Positions 29,719-38,587 of a stretch of 64,000 bases of DNA are shown piece by piece (positions within the stretch are counted from its first letter, which is position 1; each line of letters starts with the position of its first letter). The translations under genes and the position numbers were made by a program. The notes below the pieces were generated by a model. It saw only the letters and a list, made by a program, of their open reading frames with translations. It did not search any database and had not been told where the DNA came from. The DNA lies in NCBI RefSeq assembly GCF_900116285.1, contig NZ_FPAJ01000003.1, forward strand, positions 248,001 to 312,000. The letters are read 5' to 3'. Origin of the DNA: Sulfitobacter marinus (GTDB taxonomy: Bacteria; Pseudomonadota; Alphaproteobacteria; Rhodobacterales; Rhodobacteraceae).

Positions 29719-30858
29719 TTATGCGTTGATTCCGGTCTCGAATGCCCAAGCGAGCCACGGCAGCATCGCTTCGATATCTGAGGTTTCAACCGTGCCGCCG
29801 CACCAGATGCGCAGGCCCGGAGGGGCATCGCGGTAGGCACCAACGTCCAATGCCACGTCTTCGTCGGCAAGGTGTTTTGCAACTGCTTTGGCGAAGGCGG
29901 CACCGTCTGTAATGCGATCATCTGTGAACTTGAGGCAGACAGAGGTGTTGGACCGCGTCGCGGGATCGGTGGCGAGAAAATCGATCCAATCGTGGTCTTG
30001 CACAAACTTGGCAATCGCAGCGGTGTTGGCATCCGCGCGGCCGATCAACCCTTGCAGGCCGCCAACGGATTTCGCCCAGTCCAGCGCCAGTAGGTAGTCT
30101 TCGACGCAAAGCATTGAGGGCGTGTTGATGGTTTCGCCTTTAAAGATACCCTCGATCAGTTTGCCACCTTTGGTGAGGCGGAAAATCTTGGGCAGGGGCC
30201 ATGCGGGGGTGTAGTTTTCCAACCGCTCAACTGCGCGCGGGCTAAGGATCAGCATGCCATGGGCCGCTTCACCGCCGAGCACTTTCTGCCAGCTAAAGGT
30301 GGTCACATCCAGCTTGTCCCACGGCAGGTCCATGGCGAATGCCGCGGATGTCGCATCACACAGGGTCAGGCCCTTGCGGTCCGACGGGATCACATCGCCA
30401 GAAGACATGCGCACGCCGGAGGTGGTGCCGTTCCAGGTAAAGCAAACATCGTTATCATAGTTGATCGACGCCATATCCACGATCTGACCGTAGTCGGCAG
30501 TGTGGACGGTATGTTCGATTTTGAGCTGTTTGACAGCATCGGTCACCCAGCCCGCGCCGAACGATTCCCACGCGACCATCTCAGCGGGGCGTTCGCCCAA
30601 CATGGTCCACATTGCCATCTCGTAGGCACCGGTATCGGATGCGGGCACGATGCCGATTTTATAATCAGCAGGTACGCCCAGAATTTCACGGGTGGTTTCG
30701 ATCGCCTCAAGCAATTTAGCTTTGCCCGGTGCAGCGCGGTGGCTGCGGCCCAAAGGCGCGATTGCAAGCTTGGTCAGATCATATGCGGGGGGTTTGGCAC
30801 ACGGGCCAGAGGAAAAACGCGGATTCATAGGCCGCGAGGTCGGTGTCGTAATAGCCAT
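29719..30858 (-). CDS. serC: Phosphoserine aminotransferase
   Basis: The 379-residue protein is of the alphaproteobacterial/methanosarcinal SerC type: [17 protein letters not shown] near the start, the PLP lysine in [17 protein letters not shown] near 195, and [12 protein letters not shown] near the end. It converts 3-phosphohydroxypyruvate plus glutamate to phosphoserine. It precedes serA on the same strand. The ATG at 30858 sits just after a structured leader; an internal ATG ten codons later is possible. Confidence 0.95.
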   Translation of the reverse strand: MAITTPTSRPMNPRFSSGPCAKPPAYDLTKLAIAPLGRSHRAAPGKAKLLEAIETTREILGVPADYKIGIVPASDTGAYEMAMWTMLGERPAEMVAWESFGAGWVTDAVKQLKIEHTVHTADYGQIVDMASINYDNDVCFTWNGTTSGVRMSSGDVIPSDRKGLTLCDATSAAFAMDLPWDKLDVTTFSWQKVLGGEAAHGMLILSPRAVERLENYTPAWPLPKIFRLTKGGKLIEGIFKGETINTPSMLCVEDYLLALDWAKSVGGLQGLIGRADANTAAIAKFVQDHDWIDFLATDPATRSNTSVCLKFTDDRITDGAAFAKAVAKHLADEDVALDVGAYRDAPPGLRIWCGGTVETSDIEAMLPWLAWAFETGINA

Positions 30859-30935
30859 TTAGCTACCCTTTCAGATAAGCGCCCTTCGTTGGGGAAGGGT
30901 GTCCCACCGCTGCGTCTAGAGGGGCGCGCGGTCTG
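30859..30935 (-). promoter_or_regulatory. Structured serC leader (serC RNA motif candidate)
   Basis: On the minus strand CCCTTC and GAAGGG form a 6-bp hairpin (30899-30894 with 30887-30882). AAAGGGT just before the start codon can instead pair with ACCCTT at 30900-30895, which overlaps the first arm. The AAAGGG is also the ribosome-binding sequence 7-8 bases from the ATG, so one fold hides it and the other frees it. This resembles the serC leader described in alphaproteobacteria; the assignment is from memory of that motif. Confidence 0.6.
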
Positions 30936-31014
30936 GCACAAGCGGGAAAATGCCGCTAGAACGCCGCTTGATTGGCTTTTTACGACAGCTCTGACGCGGA
31001 TCGGAAACTCGACG

Positions 31015-31890
31015 ATGCATAATGTGACTTTGTTAACCTCCCCTGATCGACCACAGCTGGATGCCGCATTGGTCGATAGCTTGCGTAATGCATGGGGGGG
31101 CGGTGACGCGGTTTGGCTGGCCCCGGATGAGGCGGCGAGTTTTGACATGTTGCGCATGCCAGGAAATCGCTGGGATATCTGGGCCGAGTGTCAGGGGATG
31201 GGTGTCGATTTGATCATCGTGTCTGCCGAAGGGCGGCGCAAGAAAATGCTGTTGGCCGATATGGACAGCACGATGATCCAGCAAGAATGCATTGATGAGT
31301 TGGCCGATGAGGCAGGCGTCGGCGATCGGGTCAAGGACATCACCGCGCGGGCCATGAACGGCGAGTTGGACTTTGAAGGTGCGCTGCGGGAACGCGTGGG
31401 GCTGCTTACGGGCTTGGACGAGGCTGTCATCGGGCAGGTTCTGGAGCAGCGGATTACCTATATGCCGGGTGGCAAAACGCTGTTGGCGACGATGAAGGCG
31501 AACGGGGCCTATGCGGCGCTGGTGTCGGGTGGGTTTACGGCGTTCACGGCATCTGTGGCGCAGGCGCTCGGATTTGACGAGAATCGTGCGAATACGCTGT
31601 TGGTTGAGGACGGAAAACTGACCGGACATGTGCGCGATCCGATCTTGGGTAAGCAGGCCAAAGTAGATGCGTTGGAAGGGATCACGGCGCAACTGGGTTT
31701 GGCTGAGGCCGACGTGTTAGCGGTTGGCGATGGCGCGAATGATCTGGGCATGTTGCACCGTGCGGGGATGGGCGTTGCACTGCATGCCAAACCCGCTGTG
31801 GCGGCGGAATGCGATGTGCGGATTAACTTTGGCGATCTGACGGCCCTTTTATATGTGCAGGGCTATGCCAAAGACGAATTTATCGCATAA
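31015..31890 (+). CDS. serB: Phosphoserine phosphatase
   Basis: The 291-residue HAD-superfamily protein has LLADMDSTMIQQECIDELAD (nucleophile Asp in DMDST, near residue 83), the SGGFTAF motif and VGDGANDLGML near residue 238. It dephosphorylates phosphoserine to serine, the last step of the pathway begun by SerA and SerC. The ATG at 31015 is preferred over the long upstream extension of the frame, which runs antisense through serC. It is divergent from serC across 156 bases and ends at a dispersed hairpin element. Confidence 0.96.
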   Translation: MHNVTLLTSPDRPQLDAALVDSLRNAWGGGDAVWLAPDEAASFDMLRMPGNRWDIWAECQGMGVDLIIVSAEGRRKKMLLADMDSTMIQQECIDELADEAGVGDRVKDITARAMNGELDFEGALRERVGLLTGLDEAVIGQVLEQRITYMPGGKTLLATMKANGAYAALVSGGFTAFTASVAQALGFDENRANTLLVEDGKLTGHVRDPILGKQAKVDALEGITAQLGLAEADVLAVGDGANDLGMLHRAGMGVALHAKPAVAAECDVRINFGDLTALLYVQGYAKDEFIA

Positions 31891-31901
31891 TCGATAGGTG
31901 C

Positions 31902-31944
31902 ATGGGGCGCTGCCCCATACCCCGGGATTTTAGACCATTTGGAA
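31902..31944. repeat. Dispersed intergenic element, copy B (hairpin plus CCATTTGGAA core)
   Basis: ATGGGGC/GCCCCAT is a 7-bp hairpin with a 3-base loop at 31902-31918. The core GGGATTTTAGACCATTTGGAA follows at 31924-31944 with one base between GGG-containing parts. It occupies the convergent junction of serB and the asparaginase gene. Confidence 0.72.
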
Positions 31945-31960
31945 TGGGGTAGCGCGCATT

Positions 31961-32941
31961 TTAAGCGAATGTCGGCGCGGGTTTCAGGCTGCCTGTGACA
32001 ATGCCGCGCCGGTTTATGATCGGAGCGTTGCGGTATTTCAGCGCCTCAGGGTGGTTGGGGTCAAGCGCCCCGAGTTTCACCAAAATGGACGCGATGGCGC
32101 AGGCGGCTGCACGCGGGGTGCCACAGGATGCTTTGAGTGCGACGCCAAGCTTTTGCTCCGGCAGGATCGCGATGAAGAATCCTTCGGCCCCGGTTTTGAT
32201 AGCGACCTTTCCATCCATCGCACGCATCAGATCCGTACAGGAACGGGTTTCGCCGGCCACCAGTTCGGGGTGCAGGCGCATCGCCTGATGCAGGCGTGCC
32301 TCGGCAGAGCCGTCGGGTGCGGCGGCAAAACGGGCCATCGCGCGGGCCATACCGTGCAGGGTCGTTGAAAAATTAGGCACGGAACATCCGTCGATCCCAT
32401 AGCCGAATGTGCTTAGGCCTGTGACCTCTTCGAAGGCGTCAAGGCAGGCCTTTTGAACGGGATGATCGGGTTTTTCGTAATCCGCACCGCCGCCCAGATG
32501 TTTGTTCACAGTCAGAAAGCCCGCGTGTTTGCCAGAGCATTCGTGGTGAATTTGGCAAGGCTGTTCATAGGCGCGGATCAGGGCATCGCGCGCATCTATA
32601 TCGCCGGGGACGGCGGCACCGCAGCGAAAATCGCCGTCGGAAAGGCCCATTGTATCCAGCCATTTACCTATGATCCCGGTGTGCAGATCAGCCGCCTGAT
32701 GCGACGCGCAGGCGAGGGCAAGATGCTGCGTGCCCAGCCCCATAGCGTCTGCCGCACCAGAGCGGATAAGCGGCAGTGCCTGGATCATTTTGGCCGAAGA
32801 CCGTGGAAGGATAACCGCGTCCGGGTTGCCCCATGCATGGACGATTTGGCCGCTGTCATCACACACAACGGCATGGCCTGAATGAACGCTTTCAAGGAAA
32901 GCACCGCGCCAAATCTCGGCAAAGGGGGCTGGTTGGGTCAT
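31961..32941 (-). CDS. L-asparaginase II family protein
   Basis: The 326-residue protein matches the thermolabile Rhizobium etli-type asparaginase family: ILPRSSAKMIQALPLI near residue 45, the HHECSGKHAGFL segment near residue 130, GYGIDGCSVPNF near 185 and the KTGAEGFF segment near 252. It hydrolyses asparagine to aspartate and ammonia. This family is unrelated to E. coli AnsA/AnsB. The ATG at 32941 is chosen over one 11 codons upstream because the protein begins MTQPAPFAEIWRG at the conserved region. It is monocistronic and divergent from the IalB gene. Confidence 0.88.
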   Translation of the reverse strand: MTQPAPFAEIWRGAFLESVHSGHAVVCDDSGQIVHAWGNPDAVILPRSSAKMIQALPLIRSGAADAMGLGTQHLALACASHQAADLHTGIIGKWLDTMGLSDGDFRCGAAVPGDIDARDALIRAYEQPCQIHHECSGKHAGFLTVNKHLGGGADYEKPDHPVQKACLDAFEEVTGLSTFGYGIDGCSVPNFSTTLHGMARAMARFAAAPDGSAEARLHQAMRLHPELVAGETRSCTDLMRAMDGKVAIKTGAEGFFIAILPEQKLGVALKASCGTPRAAACAIASILVKLGALDPNHPEALKYRNAPIINRRGIVTGSLKPAPTFA

Positions 32942-33115
32942 TTTTCGTCCTTTTCTTGGGCGAATTCCTGCCAATCAGGGTTTCACCGGTCGCCTGTTTG
33001 ACGTTATTATGCTTGTTGTCGAGATAAATACAGTTCCTTTGAAGAGCGCCAATTGAAGGGCAGCCGGTGGAGTTGGTAAAATGTTGAGGATTAGGGCGGC
33101 TGGAGGCCTAGGTAA

Positions 33116-33646
33116 ATGATGACATTGAGAACGATTGGCTTTGCCTTGACGCTAGCAGGGTTCGCTGGAACGGGCGTATTGGCGCAGTCGCAAAGTACAA
33201 ACCGTGTTGCTGCGAAAACCGACTGGAGCGTGTTCGTCGAGGATAATCCGACCGAATGCTGGGGTGTTTCAACGCCCAAGGAAATGGTGAATTCCCGCGA
33301 TGGCCGTGTGGTTGCCGTGAACCGTGGGCAGACGCTGTTGATGGTATTTTATCGCCCAAGCGCGGGGGCCAAAGGCCAGGTTGCCTTTACCGGTGGGTAT
33401 CCTTTTGCTTCTGGGTCGACCGTAAATATGGACATCAGCGGTAACACATTCGAGCTGTTCACCGACGGTGAATGGGCGTGGCCAGCAACCCCTGACGATG
33501 ACAAAAAAATCATTACAGCGATGAAGCGCGGTGCCACTGCAATCATGACCGGGCGTTCCGGTCGCGGCACGCAAACAAAGGATTCATTTTCGCTGCTGGG
33601 CTTTACCGCGGCTGTCGAGGACGCCGCGAAACGTTGCGGCGGCTAA
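33116..33646 (+). CDS. Invasion-associated locus B (IalB) family periplasmic protein
   Basis: The 176-residue protein has a clear signal peptide (MMTLRTIGFALTLAGFAGTG, cleavage after VLAQ near residue 24). Its mature domain has the IalB pattern (WSVFVEDNPTECWGVSTP, SLLGFTAAVEDAAKRC) and two cysteines able to form a disulfide. The family is named from Bartonella, but in free-living marine species its function is unknown and should not be read as virulence. Two adjacent ATGs allow starts at 33116 or 33119. A hairpin about 110 bases downstream may end its transcript. Confidence 0.85.
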   Translation: MMTLRTIGFALTLAGFAGTGVLAQSQSTNRVAAKTDWSVFVEDNPTECWGVSTPKEMVNSRDGRVVAVNRGQTLLMVFYRPSAGAKGQVAFTGGYPFASGSTVNMDISGNTFELFTDGEWAWPATPDDDKKIITAMKRGATAIMTGRSGRGTQTKDSFSLLGFTAAVEDAAKRCGG

Positions 33647-33754
33647 AACCTTCGGCGATACTTGAAGGGGCCTCGCAGCTAGCAAGCCCTTTACCGGATG
33701 GGTCGAAGGGTCACTATTAACCCCGAAACCATTGTGGTTCTGAATAGGCTAATG

Positions 33755-33776
33755 CCCTCGCAGAAATCTGCGGGGG
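33755..33776 (+). terminator. Terminator-like hairpin downstream of the IalB gene
   Basis: CCCTCGCAGA and TCTGCGGGGG pair (one G-U) around AA and are followed by TTATTTGATT. Confidence 0.6.
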
Positions 33777-33911
33777 TTATTTGATTCTCCCGGATGTCGC
33801 CAGTGCGGGACAAAGCGCTATTTCGCTGCAGTGGGGCCAATGTCTGCAGAAGAAGGTTCAAAACGAACTAGTGCCGGGGAAATTGTTCAAGAAGCTTTAT
33901 CCTGTTTTTAA

Positions 33912-34649
33912 TTATTGAGAAACTCTCTTGGCTACGCCGAGTTCGTCCCAATCCTTCCACGTGGGGTACGCAATCGGATCGGTTGTGGGGATCGCCCGCA
34001 GCCGATCAATCAAGCTCTGTTTATGGCTTTCCAAACGAAGTTTGTTCGTCTCCGCGCCGTCCGTGGTATATCCATGCCCCTGAACGCTATCTGCCAGAAA
34101 TGGAGGAAGAACGGAAAACCCCATGTAGTGAAGGGAGTACTGCGTCGACCATAGGATTTGCCCGATGGTTCCAGCCCGACCACCAGCTTGCATCACGATG
34201 GCAGGCGCGCCAATCGTTGCTGCGCACATCGCAACCTTGCCGCTGAAGTGACCCCGATCGTACCGTTTGGTGCTGGTATAAAGGCCGCCGCTCACAAACA
34301 CACGATCGATCCATCCTTTCATCATTGCAGGAACGCTGTGCCACCAGATTGGGAACTGCAACAGCACAAAGTCGGCCTCTTCCAAAAGCGCTATTTGACG
34401 CTCCACATCCGCTGGAAGCCGACCAGTCTGAAATGCGTGCCGTTGCTCTCCAAGAACTGAAAATTCATCTGGATTTTCCCGATGCAAAAAGTGCTTCCCA
34501 GACTCGACCGGGTCAAAGCCTTCTTGGTAGAGGTCGGTTATTCTCACTGTGTACCCTTGCCCTTCGAGCGTCAATTTCGCCAGTTCTGCCAGCGCGCCAT
34601 TGAAGGATTTACGTTCTGGGTGGCACAGGACGATCAGGGCTTTCATCAT
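33912..34649 (-). CDS. NAD(P)H quinone reductase-like flavoprotein (NQO1/MdaB-like)
   Basis: The 245-residue flavodoxin-fold protein starts MMKALIVLCHPERKSFNGAL, the phosphate-binding start of the NQO1 family. FPIWWHSVPAMMKGWIDRVF near residue 100 and the KVAMCAATIGAP segment near 140 match quinone reductase-type FMN/FAD enzymes. These reduce quinones by two electrons using NAD(P)H. It is divergent from a LysR gene that probably controls it. Base composition is visibly more A+T-rich than the flanks. An ATG 9 codons upstream is possible. Confidence 0.87.
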   Translation of the reverse strand: MMKALIVLCHPERKSFNGALAELAKLTLEGQGYTVRITDLYQEGFDPVESGKHFLHRENPDEFSVLGEQRHAFQTGRLPADVERQIALLEEADFVLLQFPIWWHSVPAMMKGWIDRVFVSGGLYTSTKRYDRGHFSGKVAMCAATIGAPAIVMQAGGRAGTIGQILWSTQYSLHYMGFSVLPPFLADSVQGHGYTTDGAETNKLRLESHKQSLIDRLRAIPTTDPIAYPTWKDWDELGVAKRVSQ

Positions 34650-34687
34650 AGTTATCCATTCGAAAGTTGCTTTCAAACAGAGGTATC

Positions 34688-34746
34688 ATGTACATTTGTG
34701 ACGTAGTTAGAAAAAATATTGACGAGATAGCTTGCAAAAATGTACA
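34688..34746. promoter_or_regulatory. Paired TGTACA sites between the flavoprotein and LysR genes
   Basis: ATGTACAT is a perfect palindrome at 34688-34695, and TGTACA recurs at 34741-34746 across the LysR start codon. Both lie in or next to the 90-base divergent intergenic region and may be sites for the LysR protein. Confidence 0.35.
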
Positions 34747-35618
34747 ATAGATTATCTTGGGACGACATTTCCCTTATCCATGCAATTCGCTCGACAGAAA
34801 CGTTAAGTGGAGCAGCGCGTGCTTTAGGCGTTAGCCATCCAACCATTTACAGAAAACTCAATTTGATCGAAGATAAACTAGGCGCAGTGTTCTTTCAGCG
34901 GTCAAGAACGGGGTATACGCCCACTGCCGCCGCGATCGAAATTTGCGATTTGTTTGATAGGCTGCGGCACGAAGTCGATATCACGGAACGGCAGATAACT
35001 GGTCAAGATTCTCGCCCTTCTGGAAGCGTACGGTTGACGACAACAGATTCACTGCTGTTCGGCTGGCTCGGCCAAGCTCTTGCCAGCTTCGGTAAGAAGT
35101 ACCCTGATATCGAGCTGTCAGTTGTAGTTTCGAACGACTTTTTAAACCTGACAAGACGAGAGGCAGATCTCGCGATAAGGCCGTCATCCACCATTCCACA
35201 TTCAATGTCGGTTCAGAAAGTTGGAGTGATCAAGCAGGCCGTCTATGCGTCACAAGACATGTTGTCTCGCGACCTTGGCGATGTAGATCTTTCCCGTCTG
35301 GCTTGGATCGGACCCGATGACAGCATTCACTACCCCACGTTGCAGAACTGGATGCGGATCAATGGCTACGACCAGTTATGCCGGTATCGGAGCAATTCTG
35401 TTCTGGACATGTTTTGGGCGACGAAGCACGGAATTGGGGTATCAGTATTGCCATGCTACCTGGCGGATGAGTGTGAAGACCTGACTAGACACGGCACATT
35501 TCTTCCTGAACTTGCCACGGACCTCTGGCTTGTGACGCACCCAGACCTAAGGAAATCTGAACGAATTAGACTATTGATCGATTGGATAAACGCTGCCGGT
35601 CAGGGTGTGTTTCGATAA
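34740..35618 (+). CDS. LysR-family transcriptional regulator
   Basis: The 292-residue protein has an N-terminal winged helix-turn-helix (LSGAARALGVSHPTIYRKLNLIEDKLGAVFFQRSR, about residues 22-56) with isoleucine/tyrosine in the recognition helix. A periplasmic-binding-like effector domain covers about 90-290. It faces away from the quinone-reductase gene, the usual layout for a LysR protein and its target. Effectors for this kind of pair are typically quinones or aromatic compounds, but none can be read here. It shares the more A+T-rich character of its neighbour. Confidence 0.9.
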   Translation: MYNRLSWDDISLIHAIRSTETLSGAARALGVSHPTIYRKLNLIEDKLGAVFFQRSRTGYTPTAAAIEICDLFDRLRHEVDITERQITGQDSRPSGSVRLTTTDSLLFGWLGQALASFGKKYPDIELSVVVSNDFLNLTRREADLAIRPSSTIPHSMSVQKVGVIKQAVYASQDMLSRDLGDVDLSRLAWIGPDDSIHYPTLQNWMRINGYDQLCRYRSNSVLDMFWATKHGIGVSVLPCYLADECEDLTRHGTFLPELATDLWLVTHPDLRKSERIRLLIDWINAAGQGVFR

Positions 35619-35980
35619 GAAACCGGGCTCAGTAATTATACCTACTCCGATTTTCTTTCAATCACGCAACATTTAGAGACATCAGGCAAACCTTGATTCC
35701 AGCACCGCGATTAACACAAAAGCCGCCGTTAGTGCACCATGCAGCATTTGTCAAAATGGGCTCAAGCCGGACGTTCGCCCTTGTGATGATCGTTCCCGGC
35801 TTGGTCACGATTATCAATACGTCTGGAAAGCCGCTTGTGCAGCCAGCGGTGGCCTTTTTCGCGTTTTGTAGGTGGAAACGTCGGCTTACGCTCGGCCAAG
35901 GTCCGCTGCAATATGCCTTTCCTTTTGATCTGGGCGCGAATGCCTATATAGAGCGCTCAAACACATCCCGGAGAATCCCC
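35619..35980. other. Intergenic stretch upstream of rlmN
   Basis: The rlmN frame stays open through this interval from a TTG at 35693, but the translated 96 residues have no family similarity and are treated as non-coding. The right end carries the probable rlmN promoter. Whether the left part is an insertion scar cannot be judged. Confidence 0.5.
35925..35952 (+). promoter_or_regulatory. Probable rlmN promoter
   Basis: TTGATC (35925-35930), a 16-base spacer and TATAGA (35947-35952) lie 28 bases upstream of the rlmN start. Confidence 0.5.
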
Positions 35981-37156
35981 ATGTCTGCGACCGCGCCGAT
36001 CACCCAAGATGTTATGACCCTCCCACGCAAATTGCCGGACGGGCCGATTAACCTTGTCGGTTTGACACGTGACGCGATGCGCGAGGTTTTGATCGCCCAT
36101 GGTACGCCTGAAAAGCAGGCCAAGATGCGGGTCGGCCAGATTTGGCAGTGGATATATCAATGGGGTACGCGTGATTTTGCGGACATGACCAACCTGTCCA
36201 AGGCGTTTCGCGCCGAGCTGGCCGAGAAATTCGTGATCGCCGTGCCAGAGGTGGTGACCAAGCAAGTGTCAGAAGATGGGACACGCAAATATCTCGTCCG
36301 CATTGCAGGCGGGCACGAGGTTGAGGTGGTGTATATCCCAGAGGAAGGGCGCGGTACATTGTGTGTCAGCTCTCAGGTCGGGTGTACTTTGACCTGTTCG
36401 TTTTGCCACACGGGTACACAAAAGCTGGTGCGCAATCTGACCGCAGCCGAGATTATTGGCCAAGTGATGGTGGCGCGGGACGATCTGGGCGAATGGCCGG
36501 TGCCCGGTGCAATCACCGACGCGCCCCGTTTGCTGTCCAATATCGTTTTGATGGGTATGGGCGAGCCGCTTTATAATTTTGAGAATGTGCGCGACGCGAT
36601 GAAGATCGCGATGGACCCAGAAGGCATCCAACTGTCGCGCCGCCGGATTACGCTGTCGACGTCCGGCGTGGTGCCTGAAATTGCCCGCACGGCTGAGGAA
36701 ATCGGCTGCCAGTTGGCGGTGTCATTTCACGCGACCACGGACGAGGTGCGCAACACATTGGTGCCGATCAACAAACGTTGGAATATCGCTGAATTGATCG
36801 AAGCCCTGCGCGCCTACCCCAAGGTCAGCAACTCCGAGCGGATCACCTTTGAATATGTGATGCTGGACGGGGTGAATGACAGCGACGCAGATGCGCACCG
36901 GTTGATCGAATTGATCCGCGGAATCCCCGCCAAAATCAACCTGATCCCGTTTAATGAGTGGCCCGGCGCGCCCTACAAGCGGTCGTCGAATAACCGTATC
37001 CGTGCGTTCTCTGAGATTGTGTATAAGGCAGGCTATGCATCGCCTGTTCGCAAACCACGGGGCGAGGATATTATGGCGGCTTGCGGTCAGTTGAAATCAG
37101 CGACCGAACGCGCCCGTAAATCGCGCAAGCAAATCGAGGCAGATGCGGGTTTGTGA
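35981..37156 (+). CDS. rlmN: 23S rRNA (adenine2503-C2)/tRNA (adenine37-C2)-methyltransferase
   Basis: The 391-residue radical-SAM methyltransferase has the 4Fe-4S motif [11 protein letters not shown] (near residue 137), SQVGCTL, the RlmN segments [15 protein letters not shown] and [13 protein letters not shown], and a late catalytic cysteine in MAACGQL. It methylates C2 of A2503 in 23S rRNA and A37 in some tRNAs. The ATG at 35981 ([18 protein letters not shown]) is supported by a promoter just upstream. The C-terminus is basic ([16 protein letters not shown]). Confidence 0.96.
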   Translation: MSATAPITQDVMTLPRKLPDGPINLVGLTRDAMREVLIAHGTPEKQAKMRVGQIWQWIYQWGTRDFADMTNLSKAFRAELAEKFVIAVPEVVTKQVSEDGTRKYLVRIAGGHEVEVVYIPEEGRGTLCVSSQVGCTLTCSFCHTGTQKLVRNLTAAEIIGQVMVARDDLGEWPVPGAITDAPRLLSNIVLMGMGEPLYNFENVRDAMKIAMDPEGIQLSRRRITLSTSGVVPEIARTAEEIGCQLAVSFHATTDEVRNTLVPINKRWNIAELIEALRAYPKVSNSERITFEYVMLDGVNDSDADAHRLIELIRGIPAKINLIPFNEWPGAPYKRSSNNRIRAFSEIVYKAGYASPVRKPRGEDIMAACGQLKSATERARKSRKQIEADAGL

Positions 37157-37253
37157 CCTAAAGCACAGTGGTGTCGGCCAAGGCTGAACCGTTGTTTGCC
37201 CGGCGCGATTGTGGTGAATGGCGTTCTTGCATCGTGAAAATTTACTAAATTCT

Positions 37254-37320
37254 GGGACATTAAGTTAGGAACAGGTGTTCTTAACTCTGCGCTGCGTTCC
37301 TGCCGTTTAGGGGACATTAA
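37254..37320. promoter_or_regulatory. Inverted repeat flanked by GGGACATTAA direct repeats
   Basis: AGTTAGGAACA (37263-37273) and TGTTCTTAACT (37276-37286) form an 11-bp inverted repeat with one mismatch and a 2-base gap, around GAAC-N4-GTTC. GGGACATTAA occurs at 37254-37263 and again at 37311-37320. The set lies 57-123 bases upstream of the 70-codon gene and may be its control region. Confidence 0.5.
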
Positions 37321-37376
37321 AACATCGTCTCAAAGATATTGGCTCCATCAATCACATTAATCGGGAGCAATATATA

Positions 37377-37589
37377 ATGGCTATTATCACCCAGAATGAC
37401 GCTTTCATCACTGCCGAAGTTATGGCTTTGATTACCCGTGAACGCGAGCGCGCATTATCTTTTCGTGAATGGAAACACCGGCTGACCGGGTTTGGATACC
37501 ACGTACGCGATACGGAAAATGGTCACATCCTAGAGACCCTTCCGCATCACGTAAAGGTATGCAGCTTGCCGCCTGAGCTGTGCGCCTGA
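37377..37589 (+). CDS. Conserved small hypothetical protein, 70 residues
   Basis: The sequence starts MAIITQNDAFITAEVMALIT and continues with RERERALSFREWKHRLTGFG and a histidine-rich tail (LPHHVKVCSLPPELCA). It has no signal peptide or membrane helix and looks like a compact alpha-beta protein. Similar short proteins are recalled from other Rhodobacteraceae, but no function is known to me. Its stop lies 15 bases before the convergent LOG gene. The regulated-looking upstream region suggests it is not a chance frame. Confidence 0.7.
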   Translation: MAIITQNDAFITAEVMALITRERERALSFREWKHRLTGFGYHVRDTENGHILETLPHHVKVCSLPPELCA

Positions 37590-37604
37590 TCCACCGGACC
37601 GAAT

Positions 37605-38447
37605 TTACCTGCCCGGAAGCGCATCCCGCGCAGGCGCAGGTTCCCAATTGTCGATCACATGCATCGCCTCTTCGGCAGATTCAACAAACCTAAACAGATC
37701 CAGATCTTCGGCCGAGATGGTGCCCGCATCGGCAAGGGCCTCCCAGTTGATGATCTTCTCCCAGAACGCGCGGCCAAATAGCAAAAACGGCACACGCGAC
37801 ATGCGGCCGGTTTGTATAAGGGTCAACGCCTCGAATGTTTCATCCATGGTGCCAAAGCCCCCTGGGAACACGCAAATTGCCCGCGCCCGCATGAGGAAAT
37901 GCATTTTGCGGATCGCGAAGTAGTGAAAGTTAAAGCACAGTTCAGGCGTGACATATTCATTCGGCGCCTGTTCAAACGGCAGCACGATATTTAGCCCGAT
38001 AGATTGACCGCATGCTTCTGCGGCCCCTCGGTTGCCCGCCTCCATCACGCCGGGGCCACCCCCTGTGACGATCACATTCTCCTGGCCGCCGCTTTCCAGT
38101 GATTTTAGCGTCATCAGCCGTGAAAATTCGCGCGCTTCCTCGTAGAAATGCGAAAGATCGGCCAGCGTTTTGGTACGCGCCTTATCCTTTTCCGCGGGTC
38201 TGGGAATGCGCGCGCCGCCAAACAAGACGATGGTCGATTGGACACCGTGCGCATCTAGCCCCATTTCAGGTTTTAGCAGCTCCAGCTGTAATCTGACCGG
38301 GCGCAATGCGTCGTGGCCCAGGAATTCCTGATCGGTAAAGGCCAGGCGATAGGCGGGTGCGCGTGTTTGCGGGGTATCGGGTACTTCCTTTGCTTTGGCG
38401 CTGTCAGCGACAGCATCGCGCAAGGGGTGGCGTGTGTGATCGGTCAT
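37605..38447 (-). CDS. LOG-family (TIGR00730-type) nucleotide phosphoribohydrolase-like protein
   Basis: The 280-residue Rossmann-like protein has VTGGGPGVMEAGNRGA near residue 118 and PGGFGTMDETFEAL near residue 200, the two hallmark motifs of the LOG/lysine-decarboxylase-like family. The family cleaves the ribose-5-phosphate bond of AMP or cytokinin nucleotides, and the old lysine-decarboxylase name is wrong for it. An AGGAGGAT ribosome site precedes the ATG at 38447; a further 18 upstream codons are rejected. It is divergent from dapD. Confidence 0.9.
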   Translation of the reverse strand: MTDHTRHPLRDAVADSAKAKEVPDTPQTRAPAYRLAFTDQEFLGHDALRPVRLQLELLKPEMGLDAHGVQSTIVLFGGARIPRPAEKDKARTKTLADLSHFYEEAREFSRLMTLKSLESGGQENVIVTGGGPGVMEAGNRGAAEACGQSIGLNIVLPFEQAPNEYVTPELCFNFHYFAIRKMHFLMRARAICVFPGGFGTMDETFEALTLIQTGRMSRVPFLLFGRAFWEKIINWEALADAGTISAEDLDLFRFVESAEEAMHVIDNWEPAPARDALPGR

Positions 38448-38587
38448 CAAATCCTCCGGCTTGATCGTTGCAGATAGCATGACTGCGTGCAGTGTAAACA
38501 TCCACGCCAGTCGTTATGATTGCGTGCACAACGTGACGGGGGTATAGCCTTGCGCAACATCTGACCCCATATTCCGGAGCCAACCCT

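Noticed and set aside
30259..31014. 252-codon in-frame extension upstream of serB
   Set aside because: It is antisense to serC and has no similarity to SerB proteins; the ATG at 31015 gives a normal-length enzyme.
33116..33646. Virulence factor reading of the IalB protein
   Set aside because: The family name comes from Bartonella; it is widespread in free-living marine species with no known role in invasion.
37263..37286. LexA operator
   Set aside because: Alphaproteobacterial LexA sites are of the GTTC-N7-GTTC type; the GAAC-N4-GTTC spacing here is the Gram-positive form, so the match is not taken as evidence.
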